Source: Nocardia wallacei
Lineage (GTDB): Bacteria > Actinomycetota > Actinomycetes > Mycobacteriales > Mycobacteriaceae
Length of the DNA stretch: 64,000 nt
Reading direction: 5' to 3'
Assembly: GCF_029868745.1 (NCBI RefSeq)
Contig: NZ_JARWOP010000226.1
Span: forward strand, 1-64,000
A program made the position numbers and the translations under genes. The notes under the pieces were generated by a model, which had not been told where the DNA came from, ran no database searches, and saw nothing but the letters and a program-made list of their open reading frames with translations. How positions within the stretch are numbered: the first letter of the stretch is position 1; every line of letters begins with the position of its first letter. This document shows positions 56,604 to 64,000 of this stretch, in pieces.

Positions 56604-57797
56604 ATGGCCACAGGGGTGGGCCTGCGCATCGCCGAGGACGAATGCGTTGCCGCTATCGTCGCCGGTGTCGGCGAGGCGGGCGACGACTCGCTCGAGCCCC
56701 ACTACATCGTCCGCGACTCGGTGCTGCACATGTCCGACGACGGCGACGCCGCCCTGGGCGGCGACCCGCCGTCGGGCCATTCCCATTCCATCACCGGGTT
56801 TTTCGCGGCCGTGGGCGACCCGGCGGGCATCTCGGTCGACGACGGCGAGGCGTACCGCGCCGACGATCTGGTCGCGACCGCGCTGTTCTGCCTGATCAAT
56901 CTGGCCGCCGATCATCTGAACGGCCCCGCCGAGTTCTACGCCACCCATCCCGCGGACTGGCCCGCCCAGCAGGTGACCGCGCTGCGCGACGCCCTGGACT
57001 ATCTCGGCCTGCGGTCGGTGGTCCTGGTGAGCGAGGGCGACCTTCCCGATCCCGGGAAATCCGAGGACGGAACGGTCGACGGCCGCGGCTACGCCCGCGA
57101 CGCCGCCCGCGCGGCCCTGGCCGCCGTGCTGGCCACCCCGGCGGGCAGCACGCCGCCGGACCCGACGCACTCCGAGAACTCGCTGATCGTCACCGACGTG
57201 CTGCCCGCACTGCCGACCGACGACCCGACCATGCAGGCCTATTCGGCCGCCATGCCCGCGGCGTACTCCGCGGCCGCACCGGCGGTCTACCCCGGCGCCG
57301 AGCCGCCCGCCGAGACCGTGGCCGAAGCCGAGACGGCGAAACCCGAGACACCGCAACCCCGCTCGCGACGCAGCCGCCGCACCCTCGTCCTGATCGCGGC
57401 CGCCGCGGTATTCGGCCTGGTCCTAGGCGGTGTCGCGGCGGGGTTGCTACTACGCGGCGACACCGACACACCCGTTGCGCCACTACCGAACGCGCGCTCG
57501 GAACCCGCGCCGACGACCGTCGCCCCGCCGCCGCCACCGGTTTTCGTGGCCCCGCCGCCGAGCATCGTCGAGGAGCCCGCGCCGGAGCCCGAGACGTCCG
57601 AGCCGCCGCCACCGCCGCCGCCCACCTCCGCGACGCCGCCGCCACCTCCGCCCGCGACGACGACCTCACCGTCGCGCCCGACACGGACGACACCGACCAC
57701 GCCGCGCCGGACGCCGACCACCATCATTCCGTTCATCCCGTACCCGACTTGGCTGCCGACCCCGCAACCACAGCGGCCGTACGCCGGGATTCCGTGA
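56604..57797 (+). CDS. Single-pass membrane protein with Pro-rich C-terminus
   Basis: A 397-residue protein. The N-terminal ~200 residues are globular (MATGVGLRIAEDECVAAIVA, DDLVATALFCLINLAADHLN, YARDAARAALAAVLATP) and hint at a degenerate actin-like or regulatory fold, but no family is assigned. A transmembrane helix (~257-280, RRTLVLIAAAAVFGLVLGGV) precedes a Pro/Thr/Glu tail that ends in PYPTWLPTPQPQ. ATG 56604 is preceded by CGAGGTAACGAG. It follows iniR by 44 bp in the same direction and is the third gene of that unit. Confidence 0.7.
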   Translation: MATGVGLRIAEDECVAAIVAGVGEAGDDSLEPHYIVRDSVLHMSDDGDAALGGDPPSGHSHSITGFFAAVGDPAGISVDDGEAYRADDLVATALFCLINLAADHLNGPAEFYATHPADWPAQQVTALRDALDYLGLRSVVLVSEGDLPDPGKSEDGTVDGRGYARDAARAALAAVLATPAGSTPPDPTHSENSLIVTDVLPALPTDDPTMQAYSAAMPAAYSAAAPAVYPGAEPPAETVAEAETAKPETPQPRSRRSRRTLVLIAAAAVFGLVLGGVAAGLLLRGDTDTPVAPLPNARSEPAPTTVAPPPPPVFVAPPPSIVEEPAPEPETSEPPPPPPPTSATPPPPPPATTTSPSRPTRTTPTTPRRTPTTIIPFIPYPTWLPTPQPQRPYAGIP

Positions 57798-57849
57798 TCG
57801 TTTCGTAGCGAACTCGGCGCATTTGTGCCCTAAAGTGAAGCGCTGACCC

Positions 57850-57878
57850 GAGTGCCCGGTTCCACGGACCGGGCGCTC
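57850..57878 (+). terminator. Hairpin between ini unit and protease
   Basis: GAGTGCCCGGT (57850-57860) pairs with ACCGGGCGCTC (57868-57878), 11 bp with one G-T wobble and a 7-nt loop. It lies 53 nt beyond the stop of the Pro-rich membrane protein and ~90 nt before the protease start. Terminator is the likeliest role. Confidence 0.55.
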
Positions 57879-57968
57879 GGTCTGCTACAGGATGAGGGCT
57901 GTTGCCGCACAACGGCTTACCGCCCCGCGGATCCACCTGGCACACCCGGTGCCTGACGAAGGGACTTC

Positions 57969-59336
57969 ATGCGCAAGTTGCCGGCGCGACGCGCCACGGT
58001 CAAAGCTGCCGCCGCCGCGTTCGCCTCGACCGTCCTCGTTGGACCGTGGTTCGGCGCCTCACCTGCGCTAGCGGACCCGGCACCGGAGACCGCGCAGCTG
58101 ACGGCCGACCAGCTCCCGCCCGAGATGGCACAGGCCATCGGCCGCGACCTGAAGATGACGCCCGCCGAATACCTCGACCGTGCCGCCCGTGCCCAGCAGT
58201 TGCGCCAGTACGCCCGCGATTTCCGTTCCGAACGCCCCGACGAATTCGCCGGCGCCTGGCTGTCCGCGGACGGCAAACCCGTCGTGGCGGTCACCTCGCT
58301 CGATGCCGCGCACACCGCGGAGACGGCGGGCTATCAGACCCGGCTCGCGCCGATTTCCGCGGACAACCTGGAGAGTTCGCTGGACCAGCTCGTCGGCTGG
58401 ATCGGCGGGCTGCCCCGCGACATCGCCGGGGCCATCAACTCGGTCGCCGTCGACTTCCTCAACAGTCAGCTGGTTCTGAGCGTCGCCAACACCCCGGGCG
58501 GCCACCTGCTGAACCTCCCGACGCTGATCGCCAACATCAAGGTGGTGCTGTCCCCGAACGGCGGCGGCCCGATCGAGCGGCGGCCGATGGGCGGCGACAC
58601 CTACATCAGCGCGCCGACCTCGCTCGACGACGCGGCGCTGAAGTCGGTCGACGTGTGCTCGTTCGGCTTCAACAGCATCGACGCGGCCGGCAACGCGCTG
58701 AATATCAGTGCCGGACACTGCGATCCGAATCTCGACAAGGGCGACGGCCAGGCCGACGTATATCTGCCCGACGTCCGCAATATCAAGGCCAGTCCGAAAC
58801 TCGGCACATTCGTGCGGGCGCACGTCGGCGGCAACAGCGGCCTGGACTATTCGGTGATCCAGCTCAGCGAGCGTGCGGTGCGCGCGGGCATGGACCAGCC
58901 GTCGGTGCGCGGCGCGAACGGCACCACCATCAGTGTCACCGGCACCGCCGACCCGGTGATCGGCGCGCCGATCTGCAAGTCCGGCCAATCCTCCACATTC
59001 ACCTGTGGTTTCGTGGTCGCCGACCGGGTCGAGACGCAATTGTTCACCACGGAGGGCCAATCCAAGACCGTGCGCGGTTTCGCCAGCTCGGCCTGCACCC
59101 TCGGCGGTGACAGCGGCGGCGCCATCGTCACCGGCACGCTGGCGCTCGGCATCACCAGCGGGTCCAATGCGGCCAACGCCCCCGATTGCAACGAGGCCAA
59201 TATCGGTCTGGCACAGTACGGTGGCACGGCGTCGCTGGGCATTCCGATCCGCGCGATCCTCGCCGATATCGACGCCGAATCCGGTGGTGGGGTCGGCTCG
59301 GGAATCGCGGTGCGTACCCGCCAGAACGCCGGGTGA
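57969..59336 (+). CDS. Secreted S1-family serine protease (first)
   Basis: A 455-residue secreted chymotrypsin-fold protease of the S1 alpha-lytic-like group. Signal peptide (~1-35, ending SPALA), a propeptide-like N-terminal region (~40-195, with DLKMTPAEYLDRAARAQQLR), and a catalytic domain with His250 (ISAGHCDP), Asp293 (GLDYSVIQL) and Ser382 (GGDSGGAIV). Cysteine pairs around these sites suggest disulphides. Substrate unknown. GAAGGGA precedes ATG 57969. The paralogue at 59459 follows directly. Confidence 0.88.
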   Translation: MRKLPARRATVKAAAAAFASTVLVGPWFGASPALADPAPETAQLTADQLPPEMAQAIGRDLKMTPAEYLDRAARAQQLRQYARDFRSERPDEFAGAWLSADGKPVVAVTSLDAAHTAETAGYQTRLAPISADNLESSLDQLVGWIGGLPRDIAGAINSVAVDFLNSQLVLSVANTPGGHLLNLPTLIANIKVVLSPNGGGPIERRPMGGDTYISAPTSLDDAALKSVDVCSFGFNSIDAAGNALNISAGHCDPNLDKGDGQADVYLPDVRNIKASPKLGTFVRAHVGGNSGLDYSVIQLSERAVRAGMDQPSVRGANGTTISVTGTADPVIGAPICKSGQSSTFTCGFVVADRVETQLFTTEGQSKTVRGFASSACTLGGDSGGAIVTGTLALGITSGSNAANAPDCNEANIGLAQYGGTASLGIPIRAILADIDAESGGGVGSGIAVRTRQNAG

Positions 59337-59458
59337 AAGCCGAACCCGGAATGAATTTTTCACGAATCACCGGAGTGCCGTCCGGCATGCCGGTACGTCA
59401 GCCGAATCGAACGCCGAGATAAGTAGGCATAACCGTTTTGAACCCATATAGTCGGCAC

Positions 59459-60805
59459 ATGCTCCTGCCACGCATCCGTCTTTCGTCGTCCGCCGTGGGG
59501 CGTAACCCGCGCGCCCGTCTCCGTAAAGCCGCCGTCGTCGCGTCGGCGGCAGCCCTGGCCCTCGGGCCGGTCGCGGCGACGGTGTCCGCCGAGCCCACTC
59601 CGGCGTCGAATCTGCCCGCCGCCCTGGCCGCGGCCGTCTCCCGCGACCTGAAGATCTCCCCCGAGGAGTACCTGCACCGCGCGGAGGTCGCGCAGCAGGT
59701 GGGCGCGTTCTCCACCACCGCGCAGCGGCAGTTCCCCCAGGCCTTCGCCGGATCGTGGCTGGACGACGGCGGCCAGCCGGTGGTCGCGCTGGCGCAGGGG
59801 CAGGGCGTGGACGAGGCCCGCAAGGCCGCGCAGGACGCCGGCTTCAAGGTCCGCGACGTCGCCAAGAGCGAGTCCGTGCTGCGCAGTGAGAAGAACGCCT
59901 TCCAGCAGTGGCTGTCCACCCAGCCGGAGGCGGTGGCGCAGGCGGTGCGCGGCGTGGTCGTCGACACCGTCAACAACAGCATCGCGGTGCGGGTGGACAA
60001 GCCCGGCCTGCCGATGCCCGGCTTCGTCGACCCGGCGCGGGTGATCGTCATGGCCGCACCGCCGGTCGGGCCGGAGCAGTCCGAGGTGGCGCAGGCTACG
60101 CCGATCGCGGGCGAGCAGGGCCCGGGCGCGTACGCGGCCGGTGACGGCTACGCGTCCGTGGCGGGCAAGATGAAGCTGGTCTGCTCGGCCGGTTTCAACG
60201 GCCTGGACCGCAACGACAATGTCGTGAACATCACCGCCGGTCACTGCGACCCGAACATCCCGGCCGCCGGCACCGCCAACGCCCCGGCCATGTTCGAGTT
60301 GCTGCCCGGCAACAAGACCGGCGCACAGCTGGGCACCTTCCAGAAGTCGGTGCTGGGCGAGCAGGACTACTCGATCGTCTCGATCAACGACGACGCGCGG
60401 GATCGGTTCTCCAACAACCAGGTTCGCGTCCCGGGCCAGGCCCCGATCGCGGTCACCGGCGTGGCGACTCCGGTGGTGGGCGCCCCGGTCTGCAAGTCGG
60501 GCTCGCGCACCGGCTTCTCCTGCGGCGTGGTGAACGCGGTCGACCAGACGGTGGATGTCGGCGAGCGCCAGCTCACCCAGGCCTTCTCGGCCAACATCTG
60601 CGCGCTGCCGGGTGACAGCGGCGGTCCGATCGTGACGGGCACCCAGGCGCTGGGCATCTCCAGCGCGTCGTCGGTGGCCGACTACCCGATCTGCGAGATC
60701 CCGAATCTGATCGGCGCCCTGACCGGCAACGCCCCGCAGCTGTTCGCGCAGCCGGTGAGCGTGGTGCTCTCGGACAACCCGGGTCTGCGGGTGCGCACCA
60801 GCTAG
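59459..60805 (+). CDS. Secreted S1-family serine protease (second)
   Basis: A 448-residue paralogue of the first protease, with the same signal peptide, prodomain (DLKISPEEYLHRAEVAQQVG) and catalytic domain: His262 (ITAGHCDP), Asp303 (EQDYSIVSI), Ser387 (PGDSGGPIV). Sequence identity is moderate, so the pair is an established duplication. ATG 59459 is used; the upstream TTG 59438 is possible but has poorer context. A strong terminator at 60846-60880 ends the pair. Confidence 0.85.
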   Translation: MLLPRIRLSSSAVGRNPRARLRKAAVVASAAALALGPVAATVSAEPTPASNLPAALAAAVSRDLKISPEEYLHRAEVAQQVGAFSTTAQRQFPQAFAGSWLDDGGQPVVALAQGQGVDEARKAAQDAGFKVRDVAKSESVLRSEKNAFQQWLSTQPEAVAQAVRGVVVDTVNNSIAVRVDKPGLPMPGFVDPARVIVMAAPPVGPEQSEVAQATPIAGEQGPGAYAAGDGYASVAGKMKLVCSAGFNGLDRNDNVVNITAGHCDPNIPAAGTANAPAMFELLPGNKTGAQLGTFQKSVLGEQDYSIVSINDDARDRFSNNQVRVPGQAPIAVTGVATPVVGAPVCKSGSRTGFSCGVVNAVDQTVDVGERQLTQAFSANICALPGDSGGPIVTGTQALGISSASSVADYPICEIPNLIGALTGNAPQLFAQPVSVVLSDNPGLRVRTS

Positions 60806-60845
60806 TCCGCGGCGAGGCGTCGCGAGGACGCCGTCTGCATACCCC

Positions 60846-60880
60846 GAAAGGGCCGGTGACGGGCAGTCACCGGCCCTTTC
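60846..60880 (+). terminator. Strong intrinsic terminator after the protease pair
   Basis: GAAAGGGCCGGTGAC (60846-60860) and GTCACCGGCCCTTTC (60866-60880) form a perfect 15-bp stem with a 5-nt loop, 41 nt after the second protease stop. Confidence 0.92.
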
Positions 60881-60958
60881 GCCGTCCCGCGCCGTGGGCA
60901 GCTCACCGGCAGCGCGGGGCCGTATACCGGGCCGTGCGGCGTCGGGCATGCTGGACGC

Positions 60959-61813
60959 ATGTGTCTGGTTCTGTTGGGCTGGCGGGCGCACCCCGAGTAC
61001 CGGCTGATCGTGGCGGCCAATCGGGATGAGTTCTATACCCGCCCAACCGAATCGATGCGGTGGTGGCCGGAGGTGCCGGGCCTGCTGGCGGGCCGGGACC
61101 TGGGCGCGGGCAATCCGATTCCCGGCACCTGGCTCGGATTGCTGCCCACTCGCCATCGCTTCGCCACGGTGACGAACGTGCGCGGCCCGAGCGAGGCCCG
61201 CCCCGGCACCCGCTCCCGCGGCGCGCTGCTGATGGACTTCCTGCGCGACGAGCACGGGCCGGAGAAGTTCGTCCGTGGCGTCGCGGCGGCCTCCGACGCG
61301 TACAACGGCTTCAATCTGATCGTCTCGGATCTGGACACGCTGTGGTGGCACAGCAATCGCAGCGGGCACGCGCCCCTGGAACTGGCCGCGGGCGTGCACG
61401 GCCTGTCCAACGGCGCGCTGCTCGGCACCGCGGAGAACGGTCCCGCCGAGAACGGCGCCGTCGCGATCCGCACCGACAACGGCGCCGCGGCCTGGCCGAA
61501 GGTCCGCGACGGACTGCTCGCCCTGCGCTCGGTCATCGAGACGGCTCCGGCCGACGTGGCCGCCTATTTCGACGTGCTGGCCGACCGCACCATCGCTCCC
61601 GACGACGAACTACCCCAGACCGGCCTCCCTCAGGTCCGCGAACGCGCCGTCTCCGCCCGCTTCGTCGCCGACACCTTGCACGGCACCCGTTGCAGCACAG
61701 TCCTGCTCATCCGCGAAGACGGCACCTTCACAGTCGCCGAGAAATCCTTCGGCCGCCTCGGCAGCCCCGAGGACGAGGTGTCGTTCGCAGGCCGCCTGAA
61801 ACTCCCCTCCTGA
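60959..61813 (+). CDS. NRDE/TANGO2 family protein
   Basis: A 284-residue protein with the N-terminal Cys and NRDE signature (MCLVLLGWRAHPEYRLIVAA, NRDEFYTRPTESMRWWPE), ATVTNVRGP, YNGFNLIVSD and GLSNGAL blocks. The Cys2 position fits an Ntn-type or haem-related role; TANGO2 relatives have been linked to haem or lipid handling. Function in bacteria is uncertain. ATG 60959 begins the family motif. It lies after the terminator, so it has its own promoter. Confidence 0.85.
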   Translation: MCLVLLGWRAHPEYRLIVAANRDEFYTRPTESMRWWPEVPGLLAGRDLGAGNPIPGTWLGLLPTRHRFATVTNVRGPSEARPGTRSRGALLMDFLRDEHGPEKFVRGVAAASDAYNGFNLIVSDLDTLWWHSNRSGHAPLELAAGVHGLSNGALLGTAENGPAENGAVAIRTDNGAAAWPKVRDGLLALRSVIETAPADVAAYFDVLADRTIAPDDELPQTGLPQVRERAVSARFVADTLHGTRCSTVLLIREDGTFTVAEKSFGRLGSPEDEVSFAGRLKLPS

Positions 61814-61879
61814 CCGCCGCCCGGCATCCGCCCGCGGTCGCACGGGCCGCACTACACCGCTACGGGTTGCACGTCGCCG

Positions 61880-61908
61880 CTACGGAACTCGACCGCTGCG
61901 TTCCGTAG
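61880..61908 (+). terminator. Probable terminator after the NRDE gene
   Basis: CTACGGAAC (61880-61888) pairs with GTTCCGTAG (61900-61908), a 9-bp perfect stem with 11-nt loop, 67 nt after the NRDE stop. The convergent gene ends at 61991, so it may act for both. GCGGAGCGGTGGGCA/GCGGAGCGATGGGCA direct repeats (61927 and 61951, 24 bp apart) follow. Confidence 0.6.
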
Positions 61909-61990
61909 TCGCGTACGGGCCGAGTTGCGGAGCGGTGGGCACCCGAGCCTGCGGAGCGATGGGCATACAGGAGAGGTGACAGCGGGAGGG

Positions 61991-62782
61991 TTATGGCGTG
62001 GCAGGGGCGGGTTGTGGGGGCGCCGGGGCGGGCTGTACCGGGCTGGCGGGAGGCTGGGTGAGGTCGGCCCAGGGGGTGGTGCCGGGCGGCGCCTGCAGGG
62101 TGTTCAGCATTTCCACACCGGCGGTGGAGACCGTGGGGCCGCCGCCGATCGCCGCGCCGATGATTCCGACGGCGAGTGCGCCGACGATTCCACCCGCGAC
62201 GGCACCGATGAGGAGGCCGGGGACGCAGCCCGTGGCGACGTCGACAGCGCATCCGATGGCACCGCCGATCGGAACGCCGAGCACGGCGCCGACCGCGATG
62301 CCGAGCACCGTCCCGATGGCCGTGCCGATGCCTCCGCCGAGCGCCAGCTTGGTGGCGAAATCATTGATCGCGCGGTCGTTTTCGAGCGGCGAGGCGATCG
62401 GTCGCACCGCGGTGAGAGGGTGCTCGCGGTCCACCTCGGCGGGCTGGTCCGGCGTCAGCTCCAGCACGCGGCCGTCTTCCTTGACCGCCGACCGGACGGG
62501 AACCGGCACCCCGGCCACCCGGAAGTTCAGCGGCATCTCCAGCGCGACCTGGCCGGTCCGGTTCTTCAGTTCGAGGACCTGCTGCCCGTCGGCCGCGGAT
62601 CGGTCGGCCAGCTCGAACGTGCCGCCCTTCAGTGTGGTGACGATCGTGCGGTCGACCACCCGCGTGGCGTAGTCGATGTATTCGGCGCCGGTGAGCGCGG
62701 GTTCGCCGTGGGCTGCACCCGCGGCGACGGTCATCGCACCGATGACCATGGCTCCGGCCGCAGTGGACGCGCGGAATTTCAT
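61991..62782 (-). CDS. Secreted glycine-zipper protein (first)
   Basis: A 263-residue exported protein. Signal peptide MKFRASTAAGAMVIGAMTVA (ending AAHGE), a beta-rich domain (TFELADRSAADGQQVLELKN, GVPVPVRSAVKEDGRVLELT), IASPLENDRAINDFA, then a glycine-zipper hydrophobic core (GIGTAIGTVLGIAVGAVLGV ... GIVGALAVGIIGAAIGGG) with two cysteines and a Pro-rich tail. This arrangement is common in Nocardia secreted proteins as I remember; no function is known. ATG 62782 has GGAAG seven bases upstream; the longer frame is rejected. Paralogue of the gene at 63045. Confidence 0.75.
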   Translation of the reverse strand: MKFRASTAAGAMVIGAMTVAAGAAHGEPALTGAEYIDYATRVVDRTIVTTLKGGTFELADRSAADGQQVLELKNRTGQVALEMPLNFRVAGVPVPVRSAVKEDGRVLELTPDQPAEVDREHPLTAVRPIASPLENDRAINDFATKLALGGGIGTAIGTVLGIAVGAVLGVPIGGAIGCAVDVATGCVPGLLIGAVAGGIVGALAVGIIGAAIGGGPTVSTAGVEMLNTLQAPPGTTPWADLTQPPASPVQPAPAPPQPAPATP

Positions 62783-62992
62783 CAGGTCTTCCAATCCCTC
62801 ATCAGGTCGCACCGCACACCCACGTCATGCGGCCCGCCCGGCAGGATCGGACCGACGAAGGTGTGCAGAATGCACACGACGAGGCGAGCTTAGTCGACGC
62901 ACGATCGGAACGAATACCGAACGCAACGGCCGCACGCGCCCGGATACCACCGGCACGCTCGCCCAACACAAACCGGCCCGCCCCCTAAGGCC

Positions 62993-63028
62993 AAACCGGC
63001 CCGCCCCCGGTAGGGAGCGGGCCGGTTT
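62993..63028 (-). terminator. Terminator downstream of the second glycine-zipper gene
   Basis: AAACCGGCCCGC (62993-63004) pairs with GCGGGCCGGTTT (63017-63028), a perfect 12-bp stem with a 12-nt loop, 17 nt beyond the minus-strand stop at 63045. A partial extra copy, AAACCGGCCCGCC, lies at ~62970. Confidence 0.88.
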
Positions 63029-63044
63029 CGTATGAGCCGCGTGG

Positions 63045-63833
63045 CTACCGCACCGGCGCTTGCTGCTGCACCTGCTGCTGCTTCTGCATGGCGTCGTCGG
63101 TCCACTTGGTGGTACCGGCGGGCGCTTGCAGAGTGTTGACCAGGTCGACTCCGGCCGCGACCAGCGTCGGACCACCGACGACGATGGTGCCGAGAATTCC
63201 ACCGATCGCCGCACCGGTCGGCAGCCCCACGAGGCAGCCGACAACGACTCCGAGCAGACCGAGCGCGCAGCCGACAACCGCACCGATTGCCGTTCCGACA
63301 AATCCACCGATCGCCGTGGCGAGACCGAAGTACGTGGAGAAGTCCGTCAGTGCTCGCTGATTCTCAACGGGCGAGGCAATCGGTTTGACGACCGGCTTCA
63401 CATTCAATGGTTGGTCACTCGGCAGCCCGGCCGGCCGTTCCGGCGTCACCGCCAGTGCCTTGCCGTCGTCCTGCAGCTCCGCCTTGACCGGAATGTGCTG
63501 TCCCGTGATCGCGTATTCCAACGGGAAACTCAGGACGGTGTTGCCCTTGTCGTCTTTGACGTTGACCTGAGTCGGCGCCTGCTCCGTCGGTTGGCCCGAG
63601 ATTTCGGTCGCTGTCGCGTCGCTCGCCGGCGAGGCCTCAGGCTGAACCAGTTCGAAGACGCCCCCATTGCCTAGGCGGGCGACCACTGTCTTGTCTTCCT
63701 GGGCCACCGAGTAGCCGATCGTCGAATCGGGGTGCTCGGCCGGCGCTGCGGGTTCGGCATGCGCGGTACCCAACCCCACAGTCAGAGCGCCGATAGCCAA
63801 GGCGCCCACCGCAGTAGTGCTGCGGAACTTCAT
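63045..63833 (-). CDS. Secreted glycine-zipper protein (second)
   Basis: A 262-residue paralogue of the gene at 61991: signal peptide MKFRSTTAVGALAIGALTVG (ending TAHAE), beta-rich domain (VVARLGNGGVFELVQPE, HIPVKAELQDDGKALAVTPE), IASPVENQRALTDF, glycine zipper (AIGGFVGTAIGAVVGCALGL ... GAAIGGILGTIVVGGP), then VDLVNTLQAPAGTTKW. Two cysteines are conserved. The frame open to 63965 is rejected since the signal peptide starts at ATG 63833. No enzymatic motif. Both may be surface or channel-like proteins; this is a guess. Confidence 0.75.
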   Translation of the reverse strand: MKFRSTTAVGALAIGALTVGLGTAHAEPAAPAEHPDSTIGYSVAQEDKTVVARLGNGGVFELVQPEASPASDATATEISGQPTEQAPTQVNVKDDKGNTVLSFPLEYAITGQHIPVKAELQDDGKALAVTPERPAGLPSDQPLNVKPVVKPIASPVENQRALTDFSTYFGLATAIGGFVGTAIGAVVGCALGLLGVVVGCLVGLPTGAAIGGILGTIVVGGPTLVAAGVDLVNTLQAPAGTTKWTDDAMQKQQQVQQQAPVR

Positions 63834-64000
63834 TCGGTTATCCAATCCATCATCAGGTGTTGCGCGCGTACCTGTTCCGCGAGAGCCCACGCATCCCTCA
63901 AGTCGCCACTCCGTCCGAGCGACCTGCAAGACCCTCCCCGAGCGGTGTGAAGATACGCACAGCAAGCAGGACGAAGCGAGCCTAATTCAATCACTGGCCA

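Overview
The window is high-GC actinobacterial DNA whose gene content points to a mycolic-acid-containing genus, most likely Nocardia. The evidence is a HadA/HadB-type dehydratase fusion, an EmbR-type regulator, a complete iniBAC locus, an HspR/HAIR heat-shock regulon, DUF1707 proteins, and conserved neighbourhoods that match, from memory, the Rv0339-Rv0385 part of the Mycobacterium tuberculosis chromosome. I saw no rRNA, tRNA, insertion sequence, integrase or CRISPR array.

Layout. 1-377: a C-rich, low-complexity edge. 378-12991: FUSC transporter-like protein, DUF3151, a large Pro/Ser/Gly-rich membrane protein, HadAB fusion, DUF4185, EmbR-like regulator, class II aldolase, two DedA proteins and a GH76 protein (DUF3151, membrane protein, aldolase, DedA and GH76 correspond to Rv0360c-Rv0365c). 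13119-18671: a variable segment with a WYL regulator divergent from a compact UvrA-like ATPase, then a three-gene Scr1/DUF6879 cassette divergent from two tiny proteins. 18692-33374: TrmH methyltransferase, DUF4190, a two-component system, a five-gene operon (membrane protein, SDR, pyrE, fabH, yhhN), DUF5666, clpB, a quinone-oxidoreductase-like protein, a globin-FNR flavohaemoprotein and a lone FNR (Rv0380c-Rv0385-like). 33438-37587: dnaK-grpE-dnaJ-hspR on the minus strand. 37815-44537: accessory genes (two DUF1707 proteins, HhH-GPD glycosylase, VOC, ECF sigma factor, haloalkane-dehalogenase-like hydrolase, zinc alcohol dehydrogenase). 44988-57797: iniB-iniA-iniC divergent from an Hsp70-like membrane protein, IniR and another membrane protein. 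57969-63833: two secreted S1 proteases, an NRDE/TANGO2 protein and two paralogous secreted glycine-zipper proteins.

How the genes work together. Two protein-quality modules (clpB and dnaK-grpE-dnaJ-hspR) are tied together by HAIR operators in front of clpB and dnaK, to which the locally encoded HspR should bind. A cell-envelope stress module (IniBAC dynamin-like GTPases, their IniR regulator and a membrane-tethered Hsp70-like protein) lies next to it. Compared with the remembered M. tuberculosis order, the Rv0360-Rv0385 block keeps its orientation while the dnaK and ini blocks are inverted and lie on the other side of Rv0385; the junction falls at the terminator at 33383-33417.

The least explained signals are: a palindromic repeat found at two unrelated loci (21966-22025 and 42079-42161), each covering the stop codon of a minus-strand gene; the Scr1/DUF6879 cassette with its divergent small-protein pair and spaced direct repeats; the Hsp70-like/IniR/Pro-rich membrane protein set opposite iniBAC; and the globin-FNR plus lone FNR pair. 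Functional statements are family-level inferences made by reading; no database search was run.
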